DNA of 64,000 nucleotides from the NCBI RefSeq assembly GCF_026229185.1, contig NZ_JAGGJA010000013.1, forward strand, positions 1 to 64,000, in the 5' to 3' direction. The stretch comes from Fodinibius salsisoli (lineage in GTDB: Bacteria > Bacteroidota > Rhodothermia > Balneolales > Balneolaceae). The notes beneath the pieces were generated by a model. It had not been told where the DNA came from. It saw nothing but the letters and a program-made list of their open reading frames with translations, and searched no databases. The translations under genes were made by a program, and so were the position numbers. Below, in pieces: positions 1 to 8,083 of this stretch (positions are counted from its first letter, which is position 1; each line of letters begins with the position of its first letter).

Positions 1-54
1 TTGTTGGATCACGTCCAATTTAAATTCTTTGCTGTAGGTTCGTCTTTTACTCAT
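1..54 (-). CDS. IS3-type transposase OrfA, N-terminal fragment
   Basis: The first 18 codons read MSKRRTYSKEFKLDVIQQ, the classic start of the helix-turn-helix OrfA protein of IS3/IS911-type elements, which binds the terminal repeats and is completed by programmed frameshifting into OrfB. The gene continues beyond the left edge. There is no strong Shine-Dalgarno sequence. It is too short to say which IS3 subgroup it belongs to or whether the element is intact. Confidence 0.7.
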   Translation of the reverse strand, partial: MSKRRTYSKEFKLDVIQQ

Positions 55-121
55 AATAGGTATTGGTCATAAATTGCGGCGACAATCTATGGCTTAACTG
101 GGTGTCCACCAAAATGTAGCA
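1..121 (-). mobile_element. Edge of an IS3-family insertion sequence (cut by window start)
   Basis: Reading the minus strand, a terminal sequence beginning TGCTACATTTTGGTGGACAC lies at about 121 and is followed about 65 bp later by the start of an IS3-type OrfA. A 5'-TG end with a ggacac core is typical of IS3-family inverted repeats. Only one end is in the window, so the outer boundary, the second repeat and any target duplication cannot be seen. The boundary at 121 is an inference from the repeat-like sequence alone. Confidence 0.6.
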
Positions 122-410
122 AGTTCATATAAACTTTTATTGTCTAATACTGATAGCTTCACTCAAATAGTATAAGACTCCGCCATTACTTTGAGGAGGA
201 TAAGCATTATGCTTAAAAATAAAAGGATCGTTAGCCAGTAGACAAACCTATCATTAAATATGAAATAGGCCAAGCTATCAACCTGGCCTTATTCCATAAT
301 CATTCTTATCTGGTGTGTCTTCTATATTTGGCTATATAAGCCTTGGCTCTAGGTTCTCGGTTCTATAAATCCATAGCTTGTAAGGCAAAAAGAGAATTCC
401 TTACCAATAA
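122..410. other. Gene-free spacer between IS edge and ompA terminator
   Basis: No credible gene is present. A strong GGAGG site at about 193-199 precedes a 10-codon open frame (209-241) that I regard as a relic or chance. A short inverted repeat (aggcca at 267-272, tggcct at 284-289) could be a weak terminator of something interrupted by the insertion sequence. Confidence 0.4.
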
Positions 411-445
411 AAAAAGGCCCCGCTGTTGAAAGCGGGGCCTTTTCA
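411..445. terminator. Bidirectional Rho-independent terminator of ompA
   Basis: A perfect 9-bp GC-rich stem (ggccccgct at 416-424, agcggggcc at 431-439) has a 6-base loop, with an A-run on one side and a T-run on the other. It lies just past the stop codon of the minus-strand OmpA gene and can act in both directions. Confidence 0.9.
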
Positions 446-465
446 GTTCTTGAGCTTTTCGCACG

Positions 466-1926
466 TTACATGCGCGAAACTTCAATTACAACTCGACGGT
501 TCTGTCGTCGTTCTTGCGTATCCGCATCTTGAATCAATGGTTCGGTTTCACCGACACCTTTTGTAAAGATACGGTCAGCGCTTACACCTTGTCCGACTAA
601 GTAGTTCTTGACAGACTCAGCACGACGCTGCGACAGACGCAGGTTATACTGCTCAGTACCGATACGGTCAGCATGACCCGTTAAGGTTACCTGCAAGTTA
701 GTATCGTCCATCAGTTCTTCAGCCAATCGATCGAGATCTGCCTTGAACTCATCTTCAACAATGGACTGATCAAAACCAAAGTTAACATCAGCAAAGTCGA
801 AGTCTACCTGAGGACAACCGTTATTTGCTTCGGTTCCGGCAACTTCTGGACATTCATCTTCGCTGTCAACAATGCCGTCTCCGTCAGTATCCGGGCAGCC
901 GTCAAATTCAGCTTCGCCAGCAACTTCTGGACATGCATCTTCGCTGTCAACAATGCCGTCTCCATCACTATCTGGGCAGCCGTCAAATTCAGCTTCGCCA
1001 GCAACTTCTGGACATGCATCTTCACTATCGATAATGCCGTCTCCATCAGAATCTGGGCAGCCATTAAATTCAGCTTCGCCAGCAACTTCTGGACAATCGT
1101 CTTCCTTATCGATAATACCATCACGGTCTGTATCAGGACAACCGTTATTTGCTTCGGTGCCTACTTCTTCAGGACATGCATCTTCGCTATCTATAATGCC
1201 ATCACCATCAGTATCTTTAGCACCACCTACGTTGAATTTAAACCCAACAGATGTAACTAAGAAATCATCATGGTCTTTGTTATCGATGTTGCTATCGATA
1301 CCACCACTTGATCTTCCAAGACCCTCAGCTTGCCCATCAAAGCCGTCAACAAATGTACGGTTGTAGGTAGCCTTTAAAATAATTTTGGTCTTTTTTGATA
1401 GAGGGATATCGAATCCAGCCGCAAGAGGAACTCCAAATCCTACTCGGCTTTCAATATCATTACCTGATTCTCCAAAATAGATATTATCGCTACCTCCAAA
1501 GTAGGGAGTAACGCCAACACCAGCTGCCAGAAATGGCTGCAATGCAGCATTCTGACCAAAGATATATCCATTGGCCAGCTTATAACGTAGCATTAAATTG
1601 GCATTCAGATACTTTGTTCCAAAGCTGTTATTTGCTTTAACAGGGTTTGGATCAACAGTTCCATCTTCTCCATTTTTATAATCCAGGTATCCATAGGTCA
1701 GTACAGCATCAAAATCAAAAGATGGACTTAAATACTGGTGAAACCCAATACCTCCAGCCCAGTCTGATTTGAGCTCATACTCCAGCATCTCGTTGCCGAG
1801 ATCACCATCGTATTCGTTATGCCCAACATGGATGCTTAACCACGTCCGGTTGAGATCCGTTTGGGCTTGCATCGCAGGCACAAACAGGCACAACATAGTT
1901 GCGGCTAAAAGTAGCTTCTTTAACAT
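466..1926 (-). CDS. OmpA-family outer membrane protein with thrombospondin type 3 repeats
   Basis: Likely outer-membrane protein anchoring the envelope to peptidoglycan. It has a signal peptide (residues 1-21, cleaved after AQA), an N-terminal eight-strand-type beta barrel (about 22-235), then exactly five 27-residue calcium-binding TSP3 repeats (238-372, pattern DxDGDGIxDxEDxCP) and a C-terminal OmpA peptidoglycan-binding domain (about 373-486) with the GHADRIG and LSQRRAESV motifs. The start is fixed by a strong AAGGAGG six bases upstream. The repeats are near-identical at DNA level (81-bp period, 811-1215), so repeat number may vary. It is followed by a strong terminator and is monocistronic. 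Confidence 0.93.
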   Translation of the reverse strand: MLKKLLLAATMLCLFVPAMQAQTDLNRTWLSIHVGHNEYDGDLGNEMLEYELKSDWAGGIGFHQYLSPSFDFDAVLTYGYLDYKNGEDGTVDPNPVKANNSFGTKYLNANLMLRYKLANGYIFGQNAALQPFLAAGVGVTPYFGGSDNIYFGESGNDIESRVGFGVPLAAGFDIPLSKKTKIILKATYNRTFVDGFDGQAEGLGRSSGGIDSNIDNKDHDDFLVTSVGFKFNVGGAKDTDGDGIIDSEDACPEEVGTEANNGCPDTDRDGIIDKEDDCPEVAGEAEFNGCPDSDGDGIIDSEDACPEVAGEAEFDGCPDSDGDGIVDSEDACPEVAGEAEFDGCPDTDGDGIVDSEDECPEVAGTEANNGCPQVDFDFADVNFGFDQSIVEDEFKADLDRLAEELMDDTNLQVTLTGHADRIGTEQYNLRLSQRRAESVKNYLVGQGVSADRIFTKGVGETEPLIQDADTQERRQNRRVVIEVSRM

Positions 1927-2430
1927 AAAACCTCCTTAATATTGATTTATGATTCAGGCCAACGCCTGATTTTATTTATGTAATTTTAACGTTGTAACGT
2001 TTATTAAAAGCTCAATACGGTGCTTAAGTTCCCTATTTTTTCTAAATATTAACAACATTTTTTTAAAAAACCTTCAACCTCCCCAGTACAAACATCTAAA
2101 TGACTAATTTTTATGAACTTAGAGCTATTTTATACCGACGGAAAGAGGGTGAATTTATTCTAAATAATAATTTATTTTCCATTTTTAAATTTTTCTAATG
2201 AGCGAACTTTGATAGAATAACCCTTCTTCTGGGTGCATTTGTGCCTCTATAAGCCCCTATCATTCAACATTATAGATTAATTTCATTGATCATTTATAAC
2301 AAAACACGCTAATTTGCACACTTTAAATAGTGGCCTGTCTCTTTTTTAATTCAAGAATTGAAAAAGGGCAGGGAAGAGCTATTCTCAACCTGTATGAAAT
2401 AATGTAAAGAGCGGCGTTTGCTAAGTCTTT
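1927..2430. other. AT-rich spacer: ompA leader and downstream end of the deiodinase-like gene
   Basis: No gene seen. Near ompA it holds the Shine-Dalgarno site and a leader stem-loop (listed separately). Near 2334-2373 is an imperfect inverted repeat (cctgtc...gggcagg, with runs of T and A in the arms) that may terminate transcription from the minus-strand gene ending at 2431. The rest is AT-rich and probably carries the ompA promoter, which I could not place with confidence. Confidence 0.5.
1954..1969 (-). promoter_or_regulatory. Stem-loop in the ompA mRNA leader
   Basis: A perfect 6-bp stem with a 4-base loop (tcaggc/gcctga) lies about 15 bases upstream of the ompA Shine-Dalgarno sequence, inside the presumed 5' leader. 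Stable 5' stem-loops are known to protect some ompA messages from decay. A role here is inference. Confidence 0.35.
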
Positions 2431-3099
2431 CTATACAAAAGTTGCTATTTCACTGAGTGTTTTTTTCGTAATATCTGGCACCTGTACATCTTCTGCAGGA
2501 TAACCTACCACCAGCAACAAAAAGGGCCGTTCGTTATTGGGGCGGCCTAAGATATCATTTAAAAAGCCCATGGGGCTTGGCGTATGGGTAAGCGAAGCCA
2601 ATCCTGCATGATGTATAGCTGTAATAAGCATTCCAGTGGCAATTCCGACAGACTCTTTGACGTAGTAATGCTTTTCCTTTTTTCCATTTTCATCGATCGC
2701 ATAACTTTGAGAAAAAATGGCAATCAGATATGGAGCTTGTTCAAGGAATGGCTTTTCAGCATCTGTTCCAAGCGGAGCAAGGGCCTCCAGCCATTCTTCG
2801 GTAGCACGTTCTTCATAAAATTTTTGCTCCTCTTCTTCAGCAGCCTCCCGAATTTGTTTTTTTACTTCAGAATCGCTTATAACTACAAAATGCCAGGGCT
2901 GCTTGTTGGCGCCATTGGGTGCTGTTCCTGCAGCAAGCAAACAGTCTTCAATAATTTCACGCGGTACCGGTTTGTCAGAAAATTCGCGGACTGTACGCCG
3001 CTTTCTGATATTTTTATAAAAAGAACGCGCCCGCTGACGCATTTCATCCACGGGATACCTTTCGTAACCAGAATACGGAACAAACTCTTTGTGGCTCAT
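2431..3099 (-). CDS. Iodotyrosine-deiodinase-like flavin reductase (nitroreductase fold)
   Basis: FMN-dependent nitroreductase-fold protein, 222 aa, closest in motifs to the iodotyrosine deiodinase branch. It has an FMN phosphate-binding RKRRTVREF (32-40), an [13 protein letters not shown] block (57-69) and a C-terminal signature [12 protein letters not shown] followed by THTPSPM (171-177). The halotyrosine-binding lid triad of animal enzymes (Glu, Tyr, Lys, spaced 4 and 21) is matched by E91, Y95 and K116. There is no signal or membrane anchor, unlike the mammalian protein, so it is probably cytosolic. Reductive dehalogenation of halotyrosines is the best inference; a broader nitroreductase role remains possible. 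A secreted YCII gene lies 21 bp upstream on the same strand. Confidence 0.85.
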   Translation of the reverse strand: MSHKEFVPYSGYERYPVDEMRQRARSFYKNIRKRRTVREFSDKPVPREIIEDCLLAAGTAPNGANKQPWHFVVISDSEVKKQIREAAEEEEQKFYEERATEEWLEALAPLGTDAEKPFLEQAPYLIAIFSQSYAIDENGKKEKHYYVKESVGIATGMLITAIHHAGLASLTHTPSPMGFLNDILGRPNNERPFLLLVVGYPAEDVQVPDITKKTLSEIATFV

Positions 3100-3120
3100 A
3101 CTAACTTTACTAAAAGGAAA

Positions 3121-3549
3121 TCATCTTAAGGTTGAGCCTTTAGCAGACCAAAACGGATGGATCTCCACTTCAAGACGGCCCGCTTGCACCGCCGGATCCT
3201 GTTTGGCCAGCTTCAAGGCTTCTTCTTTTGTGGCCGTATTATAGATAACTATTCCACGAATTTCACCATCATCACCAAAAGGACCTGTGATACTTGTTTT
3301 TCCCATTTCATACATTTTATTCAAATAAGCCAGGTGCTTTTTTTGGATTGTTGCAGCCTCCTGCTCATCCTGACTCCGCTCTGGCCCGCGTTTTAGGAAA
3401 ACCATAAAATACTTCTGCATCACGTAGGTCGTATCTCCCGACTCCATCTCAAAGGTCTCAGGGACCGTGGCCTTACTGCTATCAACCTCCTGGGCCCAGG
3501 CGGACACTGAAATCAACAGCCCAACACTGCACATCATTATTTTTTTCAT
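3121..3549 (-). CDS. Secreted YCII-domain protein
   Basis: A 142-aa protein with a clear signal peptide (MKKIMMCSVGLLISVSAWAQ) followed by a YCII/dimeric alpha-beta-barrel domain: a YFMVFLKRGPER first strand, a central helix QKKHLAYLNKM, then GPFGDDGEIRGIVIY and a DPAVQAG block, typical of YCII. The family includes small hydrolase/isomerase-like enzymes related to muconolactone isomerase; substrate unknown. Export is unusual for YCII, which is mostly cytosolic, but occurs in Bacteroidota. It probably shares an operon with the deiodinase-like gene 21 bp downstream. Confidence 0.8.
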   Translation of the reverse strand: MKKIMMCSVGLLISVSAWAQEVDSSKATVPETFEMESGDTTYVMQKYFMVFLKRGPERSQDEQEAATIQKKHLAYLNKMYEMGKTSITGPFGDDGEIRGIVIYNTATKEEALKLAKQDPAVQAGRLEVEIHPFWSAKGSTLR

Positions 3550-3607
3550 AATCTTCTGTTAATTTAATTTTTCGTAACAATCTATTGGAATCTAACTTAA
3601 CAATTTT

Positions 3608-5800
3608 TCAATTCTTTCCAGTTGACTCCAAGAAATTCAGCCATTTTCTTTCTTGCTGTAGTCTCTGTTGGTATCGATCGCGCAAAGATAACCTGCTTAG
3701 CTTGTTTATCCATTGCTCGGCCAGCTCATACTTTTCCCGAAATCCAAGATACTGTACCAGCTGTAAAAGCTCATCAAAATAGGTTACCTGTATGGGTTCT
3801 TCCAAAAGCTGTCTTCCATATCGTATTACGGTTTGCCACTCTTCTTCGTCAATAGCTTTCTTAATACTACGGATTTTCGTGCGATACATGGCTTTTTCAA
3901 ATGTCGCTGAGTCAGGTAACTGCTGTTGATAGGTCAATTGACGATAAATCTGCCATTGCTCAGAGTCCAACCGGGTATCCAGGGCCGGCTTTATGAGCAA
4001 ATCCGGATGCTCATTAAAAAGAACCTGTGCCCTTTCCATGTGGTTCTCGGCCTGTAACGCTTGTCCATTCTCTTTGAATGCATCGGCATACAATAGTTGC
4101 AGATCAACAGTGGTGTCTGCCAGAGAGGCTCTTGCACGGACCTTTGACCCATGACCAGCCACTAAGTGACGGTAGCTCCATTCGGCCTTTATAGGCGGCA
4201 GGCTATCGGATACCATTAATACCTTATCCAATGCCTGTAAGGCTTTCGCTGTGTCATCCGTAGCTTGGTAATACTGGTAGCTGTCCCATGCGGCTGCAAA
4301 ATCGGAAACTACATGGGGACATGGCTGCTCAAAGAGCGAGGGAATAGCAAATATACGACGGGCAATACGTTGATCCACCGAATCTACAGATATGGAATCC
4401 AGGTGCCGGTGCCAACCCTGGACTAACTGTGGCCATTCCTGCGGGTAGGCTTGCCCAATACGGCCTGTACGATAGGCTTCTTTCAAATATTCAACTGGAT
4501 AATTATTTATCAGATACTGTACAAAGGAGCCGCCGGTGGTATAATTGACTCCCGAGCGCCCACCATAAAACCCCAAGGGAGAAAAAGAAGAGCGTAACTC
4601 ACGAGCATTAGGATACGGCCTTTCGGAGGCAACAATTTGATCGATGGTTGTTGTAGACGAAGATCCTCCTGCTACCGCCACAGCTACCCCCTCGATCAGG
4701 CCAATACTCCAGCTGGCATTCAAAAGTCTGTTACCAAACTGTTTACTTAGAACATGTACCAGTTCGTGTTTAAGACTACTTCCAATTTGCTGCTTAGCAA
4801 TATGCAGCTGATCCTGCCCCAGCCAAACGGGCACATAACTGGTAAACTTGGCCCCCACCAGCTTTTTCTTTTGCCAGGGATTTGCATACAAGTAACTTTT
4901 AATCTTTTGATCCGCTTTCGGCAGAGATAGTTCGAGCTTATTACTGATCTGCCGAAAGTAGAATTCATGTTCTTGTGCTAACAGCTGGATCTCTGCCTCG
5001 CTGTAATACTGATGGTCATAATAAATATTGAAATGAGCCGTCTCTTTATGCCCCCCAAGCACAGACTGCAGGTATGACGGCGGGGATACAACTCCCATCT
5101 CAGCCAGCTGCGTGTAACTGATCCCAAGGGCGATCGATGAAAAAGCAACTAACCATACAGCAAATCGCTGCTTATTGATAGCAGGTATATGCCATAGCAA
5201 TAAAATCCAGAATAAAGTAATAGAACGGAAAAAGACGGTCCCTATATTAACGGTAATGGTTTCATCATAGATCGGTCCCGGCCAACCTCCCCATACATGA
5301 TTGAAAAAATAGACCTGTGGATAAGCGAACAGCTCGAATAGTAATATCCCAATGGCGATAGTCAGCAAAAATCCCACTGTTAAAGTTTTGGTATACGGGA
5401 TATTCCATTTTCGAATAAGACGGCCAAGAGCATATCCAAAATAGACACTGCCTGAGGGGAACAGTATCCAAAATGCCAACCCATGGATAGACAAGCATCC
5501 GCTCAACAGGGCATAAACCAAAAGAGGAACGGCTGCTACATACAGATAACCCAATATAGTTAAGGCTTCGAAAAAATCATGCCGAGATTGATCACCATTA
5601 CATGCTTTGAGTCCCGCCCAGAAACAGCCTATCAGTGAAGCCAGCATCGCTGATTCAATATGAAAATTTCCCAATAACGGGATAAAGAGCATCCCTGTGC
5701 CTACCAGCAAGGCTAAAAGTGGAATTTGATACGTATGGAAAGATGCATTTTGCAACATGATCCGAAAAGTAACAGCTGACGGGGAAAAGGCAAATAGCAA
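3608..5800 (-). CDS. Polytopic membrane protein with a gluzincin-type HExxH peptidase-like domain
   Basis: A 730-aa protein of no named family. About seven hydrophobic segments fill residues 15-235. A large extracytoplasmic region follows, with HELVH at 345-349 and a glutamate in LIEGVAVA at about 370. That HExxH...E spacing fits the MA-clan peptidase family often annotated as membrane peptidase_MA-like. The C-terminal third (about 480-730) is helical, with TPR-like character (TAKALQALDKVL, ENHMERAQVLF). The start may instead be the Met 14 codons downstream (5758). The DoxX gene ends 24 bp upstream on the same strand, suggesting co-transcription. Peptidase activity is inferred from the motif only. 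Confidence 0.7.
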   Translation of the reverse strand: MLFAFSPSAVTFRIMLQNASFHTYQIPLLALLVGTGMLFIPLLGNFHIESAMLASLIGCFWAGLKACNGDQSRHDFFEALTILGYLYVAAVPLLVYALLSGCLSIHGLAFWILFPSGSVYFGYALGRLIRKWNIPYTKTLTVGFLLTIAIGILLFELFAYPQVYFFNHVWGGWPGPIYDETITVNIGTVFFRSITLFWILLLWHIPAINKQRFAVWLVAFSSIALGISYTQLAEMGVVSPPSYLQSVLGGHKETAHFNIYYDHQYYSEAEIQLLAQEHEFYFRQISNKLELSLPKADQKIKSYLYANPWQKKKLVGAKFTSYVPVWLGQDQLHIAKQQIGSSLKHELVHVLSKQFGNRLLNASWSIGLIEGVAVAVAGGSSSTTTIDQIVASERPYPNARELRSSFSPLGFYGGRSGVNYTTGGSFVQYLINNYPVEYLKEAYRTGRIGQAYPQEWPQLVQGWHRHLDSISVDSVDQRIARRIFAIPSLFEQPCPHVVSDFAAAWDSYQYYQATDDTAKALQALDKVLMVSDSLPPIKAEWSYRHLVAGHGSKVRARASLADTTVDLQLLYADAFKENGQALQAENHMERAQVLFNEHPDLLIKPALDTRLDSEQWQIYRQLTYQQQLPDSATFEKAMYRTKIRSIKKAIDEEEWQTVIRYGRQLLEEPIQVTYFDELLQLVQYLGFREKYELAEQWINKLSRLSLRDRYQQRLQQERKWLNFLESTGKN

Positions 5801-5824
5801 ATTTAGCAGCGGCCAAATGCGTTC

Positions 5825-6235
5825 TTAAGTTTGTAGTAAACACGCCCAGTAAACCCAATACATCAATACAAACTGTAACGGAAGCCGAAGAATTGTAAGA
5901 GCAGCATACCAAGAAAGAAGTCCTGTTTTTTGAATTGCCTGAACTGCCATATTGATATTCGCCGGGAAAACTGCTAGCAATAATAACAGGAGTCCCCATG
6001 CTGCCATCGCCCTATAAGGAGGTAGCAAGACGCCGAGCCCTCCGGCAATCTCTGCCACTCCGCTGATGTAAACCATCGCTTTGTGCCATGGGATAAAATC
6101 TGGAATTATGGCTGCAAATACGCCCGGTTTTAAAAAATGCAGAATTCCCATCATCATAAAGATAATGCCAACCAGGTATTGGCTTGTAGAAGGGGAGGTC
6201 AGGAATTGTATCATGGAGTATGTTTCAAGGATCAA
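5825..6235 (-). CDS. DoxX-like small integral membrane protein
   Basis: A 136-aa protein with four hydrophobic segments. The first carries LVGIIFMMMGILHFLKPG, and the second contains KAMVYISGVAEIAGGLGVLLP, the usual DoxX/MauE-like core (helix, Pro-Gly, then a GxxEIxGGxxLL helix). DoxX proteins are linked to quinone-associated redox and membrane stress functions, but this subgroup (DoxX family, often 125-140 aa) has no assigned substrate. It sits first in a probable two-gene unit with the membrane HExxH protein. Confidence 0.8.
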   Translation of the reverse strand: MILETYSMIQFLTSPSTSQYLVGIIFMMMGILHFLKPGVFAAIIPDFIPWHKAMVYISGVAEIAGGLGVLLPPYRAMAAWGLLLLLLAVFPANINMAVQAIQKTGLLSWYAALTILRLPLQFVLMYWVYWACLLQT

Positions 6236-6522
6236 GATTGCATTTACCGATACTGTAGTATGGCAAACAAGCTTATCAACTCAAACCTACAAGATTGAGT
6301 ATTACTAGTTTCCCTGAATGTCTCTTTTCTACGTAGAAGAGAAAATATAATTCTGGAACTTATAATTTTGAAAATAACATAAAAATATAGATCAACACTA
6401 TATATAATAAAATACTTTTATTTACCATGTAATATTCATAAAATTAAATTGCATTGCAATATATGCTCATAAAGTAAATACCATCTTAATAGTCGGGTAC
6501 AAATCTTAAAATCCCTATTCCA

Positions 6523-7995
6523 ATGAGAAAATACATTTCTAATTTACCAGTACTATTACTGTTCTTTGCACTTATTGCTTGTAGTTCAGGCAATGAGGAA
6601 CCTTTGGGGGATAAGCCCACTTCTTCCGAGCTGACTTTTGAATATGATAAGGTTACACCGGTAGATTTTCCCAGCTTGAATATTCCAGGATTTGAATTTC
6701 CTATGGATTCTACCCTCCTCAATCAATGGATCGCTGAGGATGATTCCATAAATATATACAAACACGGCTGGGGTATCTGGGCGGGACTCACAGCTCCTAC
6801 GAACCAAAAGGTTGGGGAAAAAACGCTATTGGTATATGAAACATGGCTTACTCCTGAGGAAATGATTGACTCCCTGAAAAACCAACCCATAAAACGATCA
6901 AACAGGGCAAACCTTAACAAGCCTAACCAGTTCACCCACTTCGTTTCTACTGTTAATGACAGCATCCATGAATCCGTTGCATATAGTCCTGCAGCCTCCA
7001 ATTATGCTATTGAGGAAAAGATTTTTTTAGCCACTACCTTGTTGGGTTATGCTGAGGAAGGCCGAAACAGTATTCCAGATTTCCCCAATGATGCTATTAC
7101 CATAAAACCCGTATTTAAGGTGTTGCCAGTATCCTCTTCCGGCGATCAGACTAAATTTGCTATCTCTGTCTGGCCAGGACCTATTGACTCACTCGCGGGA
7201 TTCCCAGAAAAAGACTGGCATTCGTCTGTATACATTGACATTACAAACCAAAGTAACGGGAATGGCAGTCGGGCCATCTATCCGGATAGTAATACCCCTC
7301 CTGCACCAACAGACTCGACCACCTATAATTTGAATGACTTTATTCATTACAAAATGAATAAAGAGGATGCTCATTATTTTAATAAAGAGTTTAGCGAAAA
7401 TGCCTCCAACCGTATGACGGCAAAGCCCGGAGATGTAGTCATATTGGTAGGAATGCATGTGACGACCAAAGAAAATAAACGATGGACCTGGCAGACATTC
7501 TGGTGGGCTCCGGATGCCAACAAACCATTAGCACCCAGTTCAAAAACCATTGCAGACCAAAGGCCTATGGACGCTTTAAGCCGTGCTGCATCTCACTACG
7601 CTATGTCAACCGCTTACTATATGGTCAATCCACAGGAGCCTTACAGTGGAGAAAACGTTACCGGCACTCCAAATTATGCCTTCAATCCTTATCTAGAGTC
7701 CGGGTTTGGCCCCAATGTTTTTAATGACAAGATAAGTGTTATCAATACTTCTGCCGGGAACTCGATATCCACTTCTGCCGGGGTACGAACCAACTGTATG
7801 AGTTGTCATGCTATGGCAACAATCAATCCCGATAGCCTTGGATCCGGTTCAAATTCAGGAACCCCTTATGTAGGGGATTCATATGTAAGTCTCAGCGACA
7901 CCATTTTTGAGGGACAGCTGAAATTAGATTTTGCCTGGTCCATTCAGGGTAATATAGATACGACCGGCTTGAAAGCTTACCTGGAAGAAAATTAG
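6523..7995 (+). CDS. Lipoprotein with a single c-type heme motif
   Basis: A 490-aa exported lipoprotein: the signal peptide ends in a lipobox LIAC (Cys20), then an acidic Ser-rich linker. The body has no domain I can name. Near the C-terminus a single CMSCH (C425-xx-C428-H429) gives one covalent heme c site, with a nearby downstream Met candidate ligand (CHAMA). Placing the heme motif 60 residues from the end of a long, mostly non-cytochrome protein is typical of large Bacteroidota/Planctomycetes-like surface proteins. The likely location is the outer membrane or periplasm and a redox role is inference. It is monocistronic, with a hairpin terminator following. Confidence 0.75.
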   Translation: MRKYISNLPVLLLFFALIACSSGNEEPLGDKPTSSELTFEYDKVTPVDFPSLNIPGFEFPMDSTLLNQWIAEDDSINIYKHGWGIWAGLTAPTNQKVGEKTLLVYETWLTPEEMIDSLKNQPIKRSNRANLNKPNQFTHFVSTVNDSIHESVAYSPAASNYAIEEKIFLATTLLGYAEEGRNSIPDFPNDAITIKPVFKVLPVSSSGDQTKFAISVWPGPIDSLAGFPEKDWHSSVYIDITNQSNGNGSRAIYPDSNTPPAPTDSTTYNLNDFIHYKMNKEDAHYFNKEFSENASNRMTAKPGDVVILVGMHVTTKENKRWTWQTFWWAPDANKPLAPSSKTIADQRPMDALSRAASHYAMSTAYYMVNPQEPYSGENVTGTPNYAFNPYLESGFGPNVFNDKISVINTSAGNSISTSAGVRTNCMSCHAMATINPDSLGSGSNSGTPYVGDSYVSLSDTIFEGQLKLDFAWSIQGNIDTTGLKAYLEEN

Positions 7996-8006
7996 CAAAA
8001 ACGATT

Positions 8007-8040
8007 ATACCCGCCGGTGTTTAGGCATCTGCGGGTATTC
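8007..8040 (+). terminator. Hairpin downstream of heme lipoprotein gene
   Basis: An 8-bp perfect stem (atacccgc at 8007-8014, gcgggtat at 8031-8038) lies 12 bp after the stop codon. The loop is long and there is only a short T stretch, so it is a weak or protein-assisted terminator. It also separates the convergent proline dehydrogenase gene. Confidence 0.5.
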
Positions 8041-8083
8041 TAAAATCAATTAGCTATTGCTTTCCACACTAATCTTTTGGACG

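Noticed and set aside
209-241. 10-codon open frame with a strong GGAGG site
   Set aside because: Too short and unsupported; could be chance or a truncated gene.
811-1215. Regular 81-bp repeats as a CRISPR array
   Set aside because: The repeats encode in-frame TSP3 units with no unique spacers and no cas genes nearby.
804-1366. Several open frames on both strands over the OmpA repeats
   Set aside because: They are shadows of the 81-bp repeats, with repeated low-complexity products and no start signals.
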